From positions 248,001-312,000 of the forward strand of contig CM034546.1 of NCBI GenBank assembly GCA_020055645.1: a stretch of 64,000 bases of DNA, given 5' to 3'. Below, piece after piece: positions 1-10,795 of this stretch. The DNA comes from Tomocerus qinae (lineage: Eukaryota; Arthropoda; Collembola; Entomobryomorpha; Tomoceridae). Numbering within the stretch: position 1 is the stretch's first letter; every line of letters starts with the position of its first letter. The notes under the pieces were generated by a model. The model did not search any database and was not told the DNA's origin. It saw nothing but the letters and a program-made list of their open reading frames with translations. Made by a program: the position numbers and the translations under genes.

Positions 1-630
1 ATTTTAACATGCCTTTAATCTAAAGTAAATAATTTCTTTCAAATCAAACGTTTACGTGAAAGCAGCAAAAGTGGAATTTCAAGACCATGTTGTGGTGAAT
101 TGTAGGTCAGCCTCAGATATGTTCTTAAACATTAAGAATAGATTATTTAAATTATTTATACCTTTACAGCCAATAATCTGAAACCCACGTCCGTTTTAAA
201 TATTTTCAAATCATGGCAACCAGAATAAAAGCAGTTCGTTATCGCTGAGAAATATTATTTGCAAAGACAGGCTAATCTTTCGTGTTTGGTTGGAACTTTG
301 GAACAGAAAGTGCATTTAAAATAATACAGTAAGAAATTTGCGAAATAAAATTTTCAAACCACTGCTCAGTATAATAATAATACATAATAATGTCTTAATA
401 CTTTTACGAACCTACCTATATTATAATTAAAATTTAGTGTCGCATATAGCGTCTAATTTTGTACCACAAATTAAAATACTGCAAAATTTTAGCACGTTTT
501 CTTAGCATATTTGGAACTTAAAATTTAAGGTTAATGGTTAAGATAAATTTAAAATGAAAGGTGCAATGCATTTCTATAATATAGTATGTATCGGTGTAAT
601 TGATAGTGGCATTTTATATTTTAGTAGATC
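1..630. other. AT-rich intergenic DNA before the beta-helix gene
   Basis: No coding signal or recognisable repeat is seen here. It presumably contains the 5' region of the gene that starts at 631, but no clear TATA box can be assigned. Confidence 0.5.
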
Positions 631-1185
631 ATGGCGATGTTTTCCAGTCGCATTGCACTCCTGTGCATCATTTTACCCATGGTGGAGATGTTTGTTCATC
701 GTCCTGAATCCTCTACGGAGTTAAAGCTGGCCATTATGAATGCCTCGCCAGGAGACACAATTTACCTTCAGCCCAAAGAATATCAAGGGGACTTTGACAT
801 TTTCAAGAGAGCTTCCAAAAGCTATCCCATAAAAATCACAGGGAGCTACGGCAGTCAAGGGAAGACGAAGGTTGTTGCCAGACGAAAAGCTTTTTCTGTC
901 AAGGGAGATCATTGGATAATTGAAAATATGTCAATCAAAAGTGGAGATGTCGGAGTCGAGCTAATGGGGAATAGCAACTTGTTAAGGAACATCGAAATCA
1001 ACAGTGTCAACGTGGCCGTGATTTCTGGAGGTAAAGACAATCTGCTGGAAAGGGTTACAGATTTAAAACGACCATCTCCAGTCACAACGACGACCACGAC
1101 GGAATACGCCCCGGGAATTATTACCACGACTTCATCCGATTGCAGCGGATGGAGCATCAAGCCTTGGTGTTGGGGATGGCGCTAG
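631..1185 (+). CDS. Short secreted parallel beta-helix (pectate-lyase-like) protein
   Basis: This intronless reading frame encodes 184 residues. Residues 1-23 form a hydrophobic signal peptide (MAMFSSRIALLCIILPMVEM). Residues 28-120 carry the start of a right-handed beta-helix as seen in pectate-lyase and chondroitinase-B-like proteins: a segment like 'AIMNASPGDTIYLQPKEY' followed by turns such as 'DHWIIENMSIKSGDVGVEL' and 'GNSNLLRNIEI'. After about 135 residues the helix stops and a Thr-rich linker (TTTTTTE, TTTSS) leads to a Trp/Cys tail (PWCWGW). Full-length lyases of this fold are longer, so this is either a binding-type short member or a truncated one whose frame stayed open. No catalytic residues can be assigned. 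A poly(A) signal lies about 240 bp downstream. Secretion and fold are reasonably supported; enzymatic activity is not. Confidence 0.72.
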   Translation: MAMFSSRIALLCIILPMVEMFVHRPESSTELKLAIMNASPGDTIYLQPKEYQGDFDIFKRASKSYPIKITGSYGSQGKTKVVARRKAFSVKGDHWIIENMSIKSGDVGVELMGNSNLLRNIEINSVNVAVISGGKDNLLERVTDLKRPSPVTTTTTTEYAPGIITTTSSDCSGWSIKPWCWGWR

Positions 1186-1421
1186 TGCACGTCTTCTGTC
1201 AGCCTTGTTTACTTACTTAATTTATGATGCTTATTCTAAATTGTTGTCTTAAAAGTTACACTTTTGAAAAAAATTATCTAAAGAGGTAAATAGTACTCTC
1301 ATTTCTGAATATTGCAATTGTGGTATAGTATTAGTGCTAACTAACTTCAAAATGTTTATGACATTACATTCATTTAAACTCTTAATACATGTAGAACGAA
1401 TTGATTGGAAATATGAAGTAC

Positions 1422-1427
1422 AATAAA
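1422..1427 (+). terminator. Poly(A) signal AATAAA for the beta-helix gene
   Basis: AATAAA occurs 237 bp after the stop codon on the coding strand, with a second AATAAA about 20 bp on. The distance suits a short 3' UTR. Confidence 0.45.
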
Positions 1428-1429
1428 GA

Positions 1430-3040
1430 TTGTCGTCAAATCAATAAACACGCTTGCAAACGTTTATCATATCATGACTAGTATATATACCGGGTAATCC
1501 AGATGTATGTTTACGTGGTCTACGCTCTAGCTCCTGAACGGAGGCTGCTACGGAAATGAGGTGGCCTGGCCACCATTGGAAAGAGGACAATATTTCCAAT
1601 CGAACTGAGTATTATAACTATTAGACGTATTTGGCCGAATGAGAGATGTCTGCTTTAGAGTCACGACATACATTCTCGTAAATGCAGTCCGCTTCATGTG
1701 GCTGCTATTACTTCAGCAAAACTATAAAAATAATTTGCATCATTTAGAAATTCAATTCAAATGACAAAAGAATATTGTTTAAAAATGCTAACTTTACTTC
1801 CAAGACCTTAAGACTAGTAAAATCATAACCAAGTTCAATTTCTTTCGAGTTATTATTTACATGTTGGACACCACACAAAGTTAATAAAATTATCCTAACA
1901 CAGACAATAGTTGCAAACTTCCACCAGGTCTTGCACAGGAAGGGGATACTAACATGATTATATAACTTTGAGTGAACAATAATAGTAGTGAAGGAATACA
2001 ATTTAGTTTAGTATTCGCGTTTTTAGTTTGAGTTGCTGTCTGCTATAGGAGTTATTCTTAGACAGAAAACTATTATCTAATGATAGGCTTTCGTATCTGT
2101 ACACATTTTTGTGTGACAGTTTATAATCCAGCCGTAAATTTCTGAGTTTTAAGTTCTACAGAACAATGTTGACAAAATTATTTATTCCGCCAAAATAGTT
2201 TTAGCATTTTTATTTTGTTCCCCAGAAAAACTAGTACCTAAGTGTACATAATAAACCATGTTACATATGCATGTAAAAAAGTAGCAGAGATCATGGTTTC
2301 CGACATTACATAACATTTTTTCCATGACTTTTATCCCTGTGGCCCTAACCTAACGATTAAAGCTTTTGAAAGAGCTACGATGTGCAAAATTAAAGTTACA
2401 TCAATTTTTTTTGTATTTTGAAACAAGCCCAAGCCGACAGACAGGGAGTGTGTCAGAGTCAGTCCGCACTCACTAAACTGTGTCTATTGGGTGTAATAAA
2501 ATAAAATGGTCGTTGTATTAGCAGAGATATAAAGATGATAAAGAAGACTTTATATTAAGTTTTGAGACGCAATTTTTCTCTCACCTTTCTACCTCGCCTG
2601 ATCTAACCTTAACATGATCTGGCGAATAACCTTTCGAATTTTCTCATGACGTGTTCTTGTTCTATTATTATGTTTTATGATTTACGTAATTAAAATTGCA
2701 TTTAATTTTTTGTTTCTAATTCCTAAAACACTGGAGGTGCTTTCGATTTTGTCCATTTTCGAACTTCACATTAATTTTGATCCCTAGATTTTACTCACAA
2801 GAATTATGAAAATATTTTCTTCTATCCATTCTTGATTTATCCTGCGTATAGACAGACAGACTTAGGATTTGACAAAGCAGCTCCGCTATTCTATAATGAA
2901 TTAAACATTCATACCTTATAACGATACAAAGACTAACAATTATAACAGCATTTTTGAGAATTACATAATAAGTAAGGTAAATGAGTGCTGCCCATTGTCA
3001 AAAAAGCCATTTAGTGTATTTAGACATGCTTATCTAAGAA
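1430..3040. other. Intergenic region without recognised genes
   Basis: AT-rich sequence with no frame resembling a known protein. Short open frames near 1744-2001 have no recognisable composition or domain. A TATA-like 'TATTTATAG' lies near 3042, about 130 bp before the likely start codon of the ionotropic receptor. Confidence 0.45.
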
Positions 3041-3172
3041 GTATTTATAGCATACATAAGCATGAATGGAAAATGTTTGTCAGTTGCTTGCTTTCGGAAC
3101 TTGGAGCTGAGCCATAGTTGTGTTCGTAGTAATATAGCACCAGATTGCAGATTTAGCCAACCAGTAAAAAAT

Positions 3173-5164
3173 ATGATAAAATATGTATTTCCAGTATTTC
3201 AAATAATTCTTTCGCTTCTAAAATTGACTGATGGAGTGGAGATGCATTTAACAAGATGTGCAATTGACTTGGAGATGGACTACAAAGTCACAATCGAACT
3301 TTTATCGTTTGTAAACAGAAAATATTCCGGAACACTGATAATTATTATCAAGGAGGAAATATTTCATGAAGTTGCAGTGGGAAGATTTCTTTGCAATGTA
3401 TACAATCATTTTAATCTGGCTATAGAAGTAATGTATTTAAAAAGTGACATCGAGAATAAAGAAGATATAAATCATCACTTGAAAGAATCTTTGAACGCAG
3501 TAATGACAATGCGGTACTGTGAACAAACAGCAGTAATTCCTATGCTGAACATCGCCTTGTCTTACTTGAGAAGTAAAATCCTGCCATATACCGGCCGAGA
3601 ACTTTTTAAGGAACAAAATACAATTATTTTTATTGGCCAAGAATTCTTAGAAGATTATCCCCTGGGAAGAACATTTGAAAAGCAGATTTCTTTTCCATCA
3701 ACGTTTTTGGTATGGGCAAGTCAGATCTACAAATTGTGTTTCTACTGTGCACTAAATGGAAATTCTTATTGGCTAGAATATTCTTCGGTTATCAAAAGTG
3801 AAAAGTTGCCGCCCGTTAAAAAGTTGAATTTTAATGAAGCGTCTTTTAAAACTGGGCCGAGTTATTTCTTGCTATCAAAAGTGGAGTTGAGAGATCTGAA
3901 ATCTGCAGCGAAAGAGTTCTCTGACCGAAATGCGTCCAAATCGATATCCTACATTGCAAAGTACATTCAAGATAAGCTAAATGTTTCTATAGAAATGTGC
4001 CCTTCAAACTGTTCTTCTAAACTGGATATGGTAATTTATGCTTATCCTGACGACGTCCTTCCCCTCATTCGTCGCTATACTCCATTTCACATTGGACGAG
4101 CTTTGCAAATTAGTTTTATTACAAGCAACGAATCTGAAATTAATTGGAAAGCGTTGATTCGCCCAGTCGGGATGCAGGCTTTGGGAATTACCATTTTCTT
4201 AGTTGTACTTTTAGCGGGAATTTTCAAGCTGATGTCCATTTTATCCTGTTCATCCCAAAATAGCCAAGATATTAAGTTCAGTTCGTATTTAGGCGCCGTT
4301 GTCAGACCTCTTTTTGAACAGTCTTTAGATGTAAATGAGCTTCCTTCTCAAAATCGATTATGGCTTCGAATTATTTTTACAACGTGGCTATTCTTTTGCA
4401 TTTTGATTTCTGAAAGCTACCGGGGTACTCTCGTTAGTTTTCTAATGCTTCCTTCTCCTGGAAGGGAATTTAAAACATTTTCTCAGCTGATCGATCACAA
4501 TATCCCTATGGTCACTCAGAAATGGCGTCGGAATGATTCCGGCTTCAACTCCATAGCGGAAGAAACCGTTTTCAAGTACAACGCTGTGGGCGGGGTGAAA
4601 CCGAAATCAAGTGACCTCTACAAGAAAATTCAGGACAGTCTCCATGTTGGCGCAGTTCTTGATGTCGGCATTTGGGGTGCCTATAAAGAAGTAATGTTTG
4701 GGAACAAAGCTTTTGTGGACCAATTCCCTGTAACTATTATAATTGCTGAAATCATCTCTCATTTGAATCAGCCAGACAGTTTTACTCTTTCCTCTGAAAG
4801 CATTGACGTTGATAAACCCATGCTCATTAAAAACGGACCATTTCAATACCCTGCCATTTCGGTTCTCAAACAATTGTTCGAGTCCGGCTTATTGAAATGG
4901 ATTTATTCCAATGAAATCGCCATGACTACATTCATTAACATGAAAATCATTTTGAGTAGCCCTCCACCAGATGATATAAAACACAAATTGATGCATTCGA
5001 GAAATATTCAATCCTATCCAACCAAATTGACAATTCAGCATATTAAATCACCATTTATGCTACTGGCTACAGGGATTATGGCCACTGTGTTCTTGTTTAC
5101 TTTGGAGATTCTGTATTATTATTTTAAGGAGAGACAGAAACATATTTCCGTTCAATATTTGTAA
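3173..5164 (+). CDS. Ionotropic receptor (IR), variant chemosensory ligand-gated ion channel
   Basis: A single-exon gene for a divergent member of the ionotropic glutamate receptor superfamily. I chose the ATG at 3173 because it begins a signal-peptide-like stretch (MIKYVFPVFQIILSLLKL). The frame is open from 3062, but the 37 extra residues there look like 5' leader. The protein of 663 residues shows an extracellular N-terminal and S1 region, TM1 (ALGITIFLVVLLAGIFKLM), a re-entrant pore region, TM2 with the family hallmark 'SESYRGTLVSFLMLPSP', the S2 lobe, and TM3 near the C-terminus (ATGIMATVFLFTLEILYYYF) with a short cytosolic tail. In arthropods such IRs sit in the dendrite membrane of chemosensory neurons and gate cations. 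Ligand and co-receptor cannot be read from sequence. A poly(A) signal follows within 10 bp of the stop. No breaks are seen. Confidence 0.88.
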   Translation: MIKYVFPVFQIILSLLKLTDGVEMHLTRCAIDLEMDYKVTIELLSFVNRKYSGTLIIIIKEEIFHEVAVGRFLCNVYNHFNLAIEVMYLKSDIENKEDINHHLKESLNAVMTMRYCEQTAVIPMLNIALSYLRSKILPYTGRELFKEQNTIIFIGQEFLEDYPLGRTFEKQISFPSTFLVWASQIYKLCFYCALNGNSYWLEYSSVIKSEKLPPVKKLNFNEASFKTGPSYFLLSKVELRDLKSAAKEFSDRNASKSISYIAKYIQDKLNVSIEMCPSNCSSKLDMVIYAYPDDVLPLIRRYTPFHIGRALQISFITSNESEINWKALIRPVGMQALGITIFLVVLLAGIFKLMSILSCSSQNSQDIKFSSYLGAVVRPLFEQSLDVNELPSQNRLWLRIIFTTWLFFCILISESYRGTLVSFLMLPSPGREFKTFSQLIDHNIPMVTQKWRRNDSGFNSIAEETVFKYNAVGGVKPKSSDLYKKIQDSLHVGAVLDVGIWGAYKEVMFGNKAFVDQFPVTIIIAEIISHLNQPDSFTLSSESIDVDKPMLIKNGPFQYPAISVLKQLFESGLLKWIYSNEIAMTTFINMKIILSSPPPDDIKHKLMHSRNIQSYPTKLTIQHIKSPFMLLATGIMATVFLFTLEILYYYFKERQKHISVQYL

Positions 5165-5172
5165 AAATGAAA

Positions 5173-5178
5173 AATAAA
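5173..5178 (+). terminator. Poly(A) signal AATAAA for the ionotropic receptor
   Basis: AATAAA lies 9 bp after the IR stop codon, implying a very short 3' UTR. Confidence 0.5.
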
Positions 5179-5603
5179 ATTCACAACACAACATTTATTT
5201 AGAGTTTTACTCAAAATAGTTATGAGTAATAAAAGTATATAGATAGGTAAGCTAATAAAATTACATAAATTCAAAGACGACTTAACATTTTTAGATTTTA
5301 CAAACGAAGAGCTCTAGTGATTTAAAAATTTAAAATATCTAAAGCTGTCTAAAGAAGAACTGCTATCATTTCGAAAAACATGTGAAATCTTCTTCGAATG
5401 CTGGAAAATTCTAATAACTAATAGTAGTAAAAATGTTTCATTCGAACGACGCAGCCTTTACGTCTGCTCACTTATTTTTTACATAATACTTGGCACACAT
5501 TTGTGTAGTTACGTCCGATTGTTTTCAAAGTTAATATCTTTATAATAAATGATTACTATTCCCAACTAAATTGAAATACTCTAATTAATGGAACGAAAGA
5601 TCC
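5179..5603. other. Intergenic, between convergent IR and SLC13-like genes
   Basis: No gene recognised. This 425-bp stretch holds the 3' ends of both convergent transcripts. Confidence 0.5.
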
Positions 5604-8561
5604 TTACGATGCATAAACGTAATTATCGTAATCAAATATTAAATTGCCATAAGAAATATTAAGAAGGAAGAAAACAATTGTACATATGATATTGACACCT
5701 GCTCCAGTTTTGACCATGTCCAGAATGGTAATATCCCCAGCAGAGTATATTATAGCATTAGGGGGAGTGGCCACGGGAAGCATAAACGCTGTTAATTATT
5801 CCAAAAACAAACTTATTAGTACCTGTGTACATTTACCTATGCCATCATAAATGATCACTAGAGAAGAAATGAATGAAAATTAATTGAAATGTTGGGAGAT
5901 TAATTGCATTGGAGACTAACCGTAAGAACAACATATAGTGGCAGCCATAGTTATATATAGAGGATGAATGTTGATACTCTTTGACTGTAAAATAAAGTCA
6001 CATTAATAAATATCGTGTTAATAGTATCTGAATAAAATAAGTTAGAGTGGATATAAAAGTACCAAGCTAATGAGAATTGGAACAATGACATTTGCACAGG
6101 CTACATTAGAAGCCACTTCAGTAATTAGAGCTGTGAGGACCATCACGATGATCAGAATCACTTCGTTCGGCAAACTTTCTAAGCCGTTCATCTTATCACC
6201 GATCCAGTCGGATAAGCCTTAACAAAGTGTAAAAGTTGGTATGCTGTAAAAAATGTGATTTAATTTTGAATGCCATTTTAATTGTAGATACAATCTCAAG
6301 TAGTTTACCAGAGGCATCGGCAGCATCAGAAAGAGCTGATCCCCCACCTGTCAATAAATTTAATTAAATAGTAAACCAGCAACAATGCCACAAAAGTACT
6401 AAATTAGAATATAGAAGTTTCTGAAAAGAGTACCGAGCAATAAAATAACTCCCCAAGGGAGTTTTCGTTGTACATAGCCCCAGTCTAGCAACGTCTCCAT
6501 TTTTGCTCCCTTCTCAGGAGCTGCAATTCAAAATTTAATTGTTTAATTCCTATCTTCAAATTAATGTGTTAATTATTTTGTAAATAATTTTTCCATAATA
6601 ATTTTTTAAAGCAAACTTACTTCCAGTTATGAAAGTTAGATCCTTGGGCACGATGAACATCAGGAAAATGGCGAGCATGGCAGAAGTGGAGTCCCCAACT
6701 GCAGCGTCAGGAAAGCCATCCTTCCAGCCAGTGATGAATCGAGGATCCCGAAACAAGAGGAGCAATATGACGAAGAAGAACAGAATGGCAATGCCGACCT
6801 CGTGGAAAGTCATAGGACCCAATTTCTTGTACTCTTTGTGCAGGAGATGGTAAACGGCTTGTGTTTTCTCTTCCTCCAGTCTTTCTTCCGGCGTGCTGGC
6901 TTCTCTTTTGGCCCAGATTGAGATGAGTGGCCAATAACGCCAGTTGGGTATTCCAATATAAACCCAAACTAAGTAGACAAACACTGCGGCTATATTGGCC
7001 AGCATTCTGTGAAATAAAAATAGAAGTTTAGTCCTGTCCTTCAATATGCAAGAAATAGTGTTTCAGCTTTTACGGATATCTTACGGGACTACGTTGAATG
7101 CCATCCAAGTAAGGAAAGTTAAATCTGTGTATTTACCGCCTTGGCCAATGTCCATTCTAAAAATATACAAATATCGACTTTTATTGTATATTTACTGTAG
7201 TGTAATATTTTGTTCTAAATTAATTAAAAAGCCATGAAAGGTTAAAATACACTTAAAACATGAGTTCATAAATCTTGTTGAAATTCAAATGTTTTATATT
7301 GTAATATTATGTTTGAAGCAGCTTTATTTACTCATTTAAATGCCCTTGAAGAACTAAATTCGGGACGGTTCCAGTCAAGACGCCAGTGCCACCTGAGAAG
7401 AAAGAATCATTGCAGAAGGGTTGTGGTTTGTTACTTTCTGCATTCTGTGTACTTACCGATATTGCACGCATAGGCTGTAGCAAAAAGCAGCATTTTCTTC
7501 ATGCGTTTCATGTGCACTTCTCTTGCATCTTTTTCGTGATCATTTTCAGCAATTGCCACAGAAACATTATTAGGAGTTCCTTCCTTTCTAAAACTGTCAT
7601 AGTTGATTTGTAGCTCATCAGAGATTTTTGAAATTTCAGAAACCCTTTTGTGATCATTTTTATAATTGCCCCCAGAAGTCTGTGCAACAATCACAAGCCA
7701 CATCAACATGTGCATTTGATATAAATAATGATTAGATCCCTTACCTTGGCTAATTCGTCCATTACTGCCATAACAATAGGAACCATCATGGCACAGCAAG
7801 CAGTGTTGTTTATCCACATAGAAAGTCCCATTGAGATTAGCATTACTCCAGCCACAAGTCTGTGTTTATATATATCAACATCTAAAAACATCTTTGGGAA
7901 TCAGCAACGTTTAATAGAAATTACCTGATTGGAGAAGTTCCTATAAGAAGTAAGAATCTGAGTCCAATTCGTCGATGCAAATCGCAATACTCGATTGAGA
8001 GCGCAATCATGAGACCCCCCAAGAACATCATATTTGTTTCCTTCATATACGCAATGGACACGGCAGCTGACAAAAATTATTATCATTACGCAACTAGATA
8101 TTACAACTACAGCTTACAGATGCACAAAATGTTAATTAGTTCTAACTCACAAGTGCTAAGAACCCCTAAAAGTGGGAAAAAGACTACAGGAAGCAATGAA
8201 GTCACAGCTAAAGGAAGAATTTCCTAAAGTAAAATAACATTATTCAATCACAATACCCAAAAGTAATTTATTAATTTATAAAAAGTTACCAGCATCCAAT
8301 AAAGAGCCATTATTAATATAACGTATGCTGCTTTATATTTCTGAAATTATATCACAGTATAGTAATTAATTTACTTTCCAAATATTATGCAAATTAAAAT
8401 CTATATGAAAGAGGTCTTACTGTAGACTTGATAGGTGGATCAGAGCCTTCAATAGTTGAGTCATCATGCAGAAATGCTAATGGCAAAAGGATTAGAGGAA
8501 TTAAAACGACTGCTATTAGTTTCCAGTTGAGGAGAATTCTTTGCGGAATTGTGAGACTCAT
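5604..8561 (-). CDS. SLC13-family sodium-coupled di/tricarboxylate transporter (INDY-like), 15 exons
   Basis: A complete minus-strand gene. Exons: 8421-8561, 8291-8341, 8151-8223, 7925-8066, 7745-7859, 7457-7679, 7332-7392, 7137-7156 (only 20 bp), 7085-7124, 6621-7006, 6434-6520, 6309-6347, 6063-6217, 5921-5984 and 5604-5788. All introns have GT-AG ends and all phases agree; the sum is 1782 nt, 593 residues plus stop, the usual SLC13 length. Family motifs: N-terminal 'MSLTIPQRILLNWKLIAVVL', 'YMKETNMMFLGGLMIALSIE', 'SMWINNTACCAMMVPIVMAV', 'IGGTGVLTGTVPNLVL', 'LGPMTFHEVGIAILFF', the 'DWGYVQRKLPWGVILLLGGG' segment, 'TEVASNVACANVIVPIL', and 'FMLPVATPPNAIIYSAGD'. These include the SNT-type sodium and carboxylate motifs (NNTA; SNVA). 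The protein should sit in the plasma membrane and import dicarboxylates or citrate with sodium; the exact substrate is not readable. Confidence 0.93.
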
Positions 8562-10229
8562 TTTGGACCTAATTATTTCAAATTATTTGATCACAACTGG
8601 TTTAGAACTATCCCCGTATTCCTCTGCATCTACCAGAGAGATAGAAAAATGTTATTGAGTATGCAAATTTATCCAATTAGCTAAAGGTAATCAAATAATT
8701 GCGCACCACTTTAAAGTTCGGAGAAGATTAATCAGACCATCGTTGCTATCTCATCAGTTACATAGTAATAAATGTTTTCATTCCTATACGCATTGTTTTT
8801 GTTCATGTTCATGGTTATAAACCATCAGAGTCGATTAAAAAGATTCACACATTTTCCGGTTCGAAACTGGATTTGATTTGTGACGGGGACATCATTGATA
8901 TGGACAGATGAACTGATCCATATTTATAAATGAAATACCTTAAATGCAATTTAGTATTGACAATGTTGGCGATTTACATGGCAGACAGCAAGTAATTCAG
9001 TCACATACTGTGATCCTTAAAAGTTCTTATGTAAGTGCGATTAAATTGAACCAACTACCCACTATCTAATCTTGTCAACCCCCGCTGATTCCCACTTCAC
9101 AATCATTTGTGCTTTGAATATGAACTGCCATTAACGTATTATATATTTCAATGACTTGAGTGAGGCAAGGTATTAACCACAGTAGCATTCAAATGGACGG
9201 CTGCGACAGATAAGGCTGAAGCCGCACAGTTTACTAGATAGTGTTTAATTTATTGCATTCGCAGTAATTTTTCACGATAACTATATAGAGAAAGAGTAAG
9301 GTTAATATTAAATGCCTTTGCATTTGTATAAATAGCATTAAAATAATTGCTGGCTCGTTTGGCTAGGTCGTGTGAGTGAGCACCTTACCATATTTCTGTA
9401 AGTTTAATGCATTTGCAACGCGTAAGTAGGCCGGTAATGTCAAGGATTGTTTTCGTGATAAAAGATACCAACACTAGCTTGTTATAGTTATGTATATCGA
9501 GAAATACATCGTCATCATGAGAATATCGTATAATGTAATAATGATGGATTGATAATTGAAACAACCGGATTTAGATAAAACCAGTCACACATTTTTTTAG
9601 AGAATTATTTTTCTCTAAATTATTTATCTGGTGAAAATCACTTAGCACATTCGATTACCATGTAGAAACATCGTCTGGAACTTATTTTGGTGAAATTTTA
9701 TTTGGGGGTGTATAATCCTCCTCTGGGGCTATTTCCGTCCCATTTGATGGAAATTCTTTGAAACTCAAAATGAACCTTCTTTATATATATAGTAACCTAG
9801 CTACTATATAAGTTTCAATCCAAAATTCGTGATACTTTCGGAGATATAAGGGATTGAGGGTCATTTTTAGGCGATTTATGGCCTTTTTTAACCCTAAATA
9901 ACTTCTAAACCGCAGCTGTTATGGACACTACAATAATTTTAGTATACTCTACGGATGTAGATGCATCACTCCTATGTAGTGTGTGAATGGAAGGCCTCCC
10001 AGTTTTCAAGATATATCGTGTCAACGCCAGTGGAGCAATTAATATCCGATTGGAATGCAGCAAACGGTGCTTGAAAGTTAGAGTCTAAGTTAGGTCATAT
10101 ATTAGATTAGATTAGGTTATGGGGTGGGGGGGTTTGAGAGGGTAGGAACGTGACTCTCAGGTCATGGATACGAAGAAACATTGGGGGGTCATGTCTAATT
10201 CAGTACTATCACCATATAGGTAATATTAT
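8562..10229. other. 5' flank of the SLC13-like gene and intergenic DNA with an interspersed repeat
   Basis: No gene recognised. The 9700-10010 part ('ctttcggagatataaggg' and neighbouring text) has the look of a high-copy arthropod interspersed repeat, but its ends cannot be placed. Confidence 0.4.
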
Positions 10230-10619
10230 TGCCTTTCCTTTCCATTTTAAATCCAAATTGCCACATTAATGATTACTTTGAAATATTGTTCTTGAACTAG
10301 GAAACGAAATCCGAAAATCGTTGATGAGCAGATAATCAGGAAATAAAAAATGTACATGATGATTTCATGTAGTTGGAAATTGGGATCTCTGACGAATATT
10401 TCCTTCAAAAGTCGAAGTAGCATGAAGATTGCCATTCCCAGTCCGAAAGCCAGCGCTGAAGAAATGCGCACTTTGGTTATTATATTTGAATCGAAAACTA
10501 ATTTGGCTTTGGGATCCTATTTAAAAAAACTACATTTTATAATACTGTACGCTGAAAACTATTTTGTCACAGACAACATTGCCGCGTCTGTTGAAATTAT
10601 GGGAAACACAGTTTGCAAC
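10230..10619 (-). pseudogene. Relic of exon 1 of the seven-transmembrane receptor-like family
   Basis: Reading the minus strand recovers 'FMLLRLLKEIFVRDPNFQLH' and 'EIIMYIFYFLIICSSTIFGF', which align with exon 1 of the intact genes at 25.4 and 60.6 kb (for example 'FMPLRLLKEIFVRDPNFLPH'). Weaker DNA similarity continues upstream to the part encoding 'FFNWDSKAKL', where several in-frame stops interrupt the frame. The donor-proximal end (LDIRWKG in the paralogue) is still traceable near 10232. No exon 2 is found downstream, so this is a detached, decayed exon. Confidence 0.78.
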
Positions 10620-10632
10620 AGGGCATGAAAAT

Positions 10633-10649
10633 GGTTGCCTTTTTGCTAG
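10633..10649 (+). repeat. Possible left end of an older DNA element (inverted match at 18307-18324)
   Basis: 'GGTTGCCTTTTTGCTAG' is matched, inverted and with one indel, by 'CTAGGCAAAAAGGCAACC' at 18307-18324. The pair brackets the split LINE. It may be a remnant terminal inverted repeat, or chance similarity within low-complexity text. Confidence 0.25.
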
Positions 10650-10795
10650 TTCCTTTTGCCTTTTCCTATGACATTCGCCACATATGAAGCTGGTTTATAA
10701 ATAAATTTGAGGTTGTTACCAACCTCGTTTTCACATGACAGATGACACCATTATACTGCCATTTTCTATGACTTTTATACCGTTAAATATAAATA

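Noticed and set aside
3062-3172. Upstream start codon of the ionotropic receptor
   Set aside because: The added 37 residues lie before a good signal peptide and look untranslated.
7046-8658. Several plus-strand frames of 60-76 residues
   Set aside because: They are antisense shadows of the SLC13-like exons and introns.
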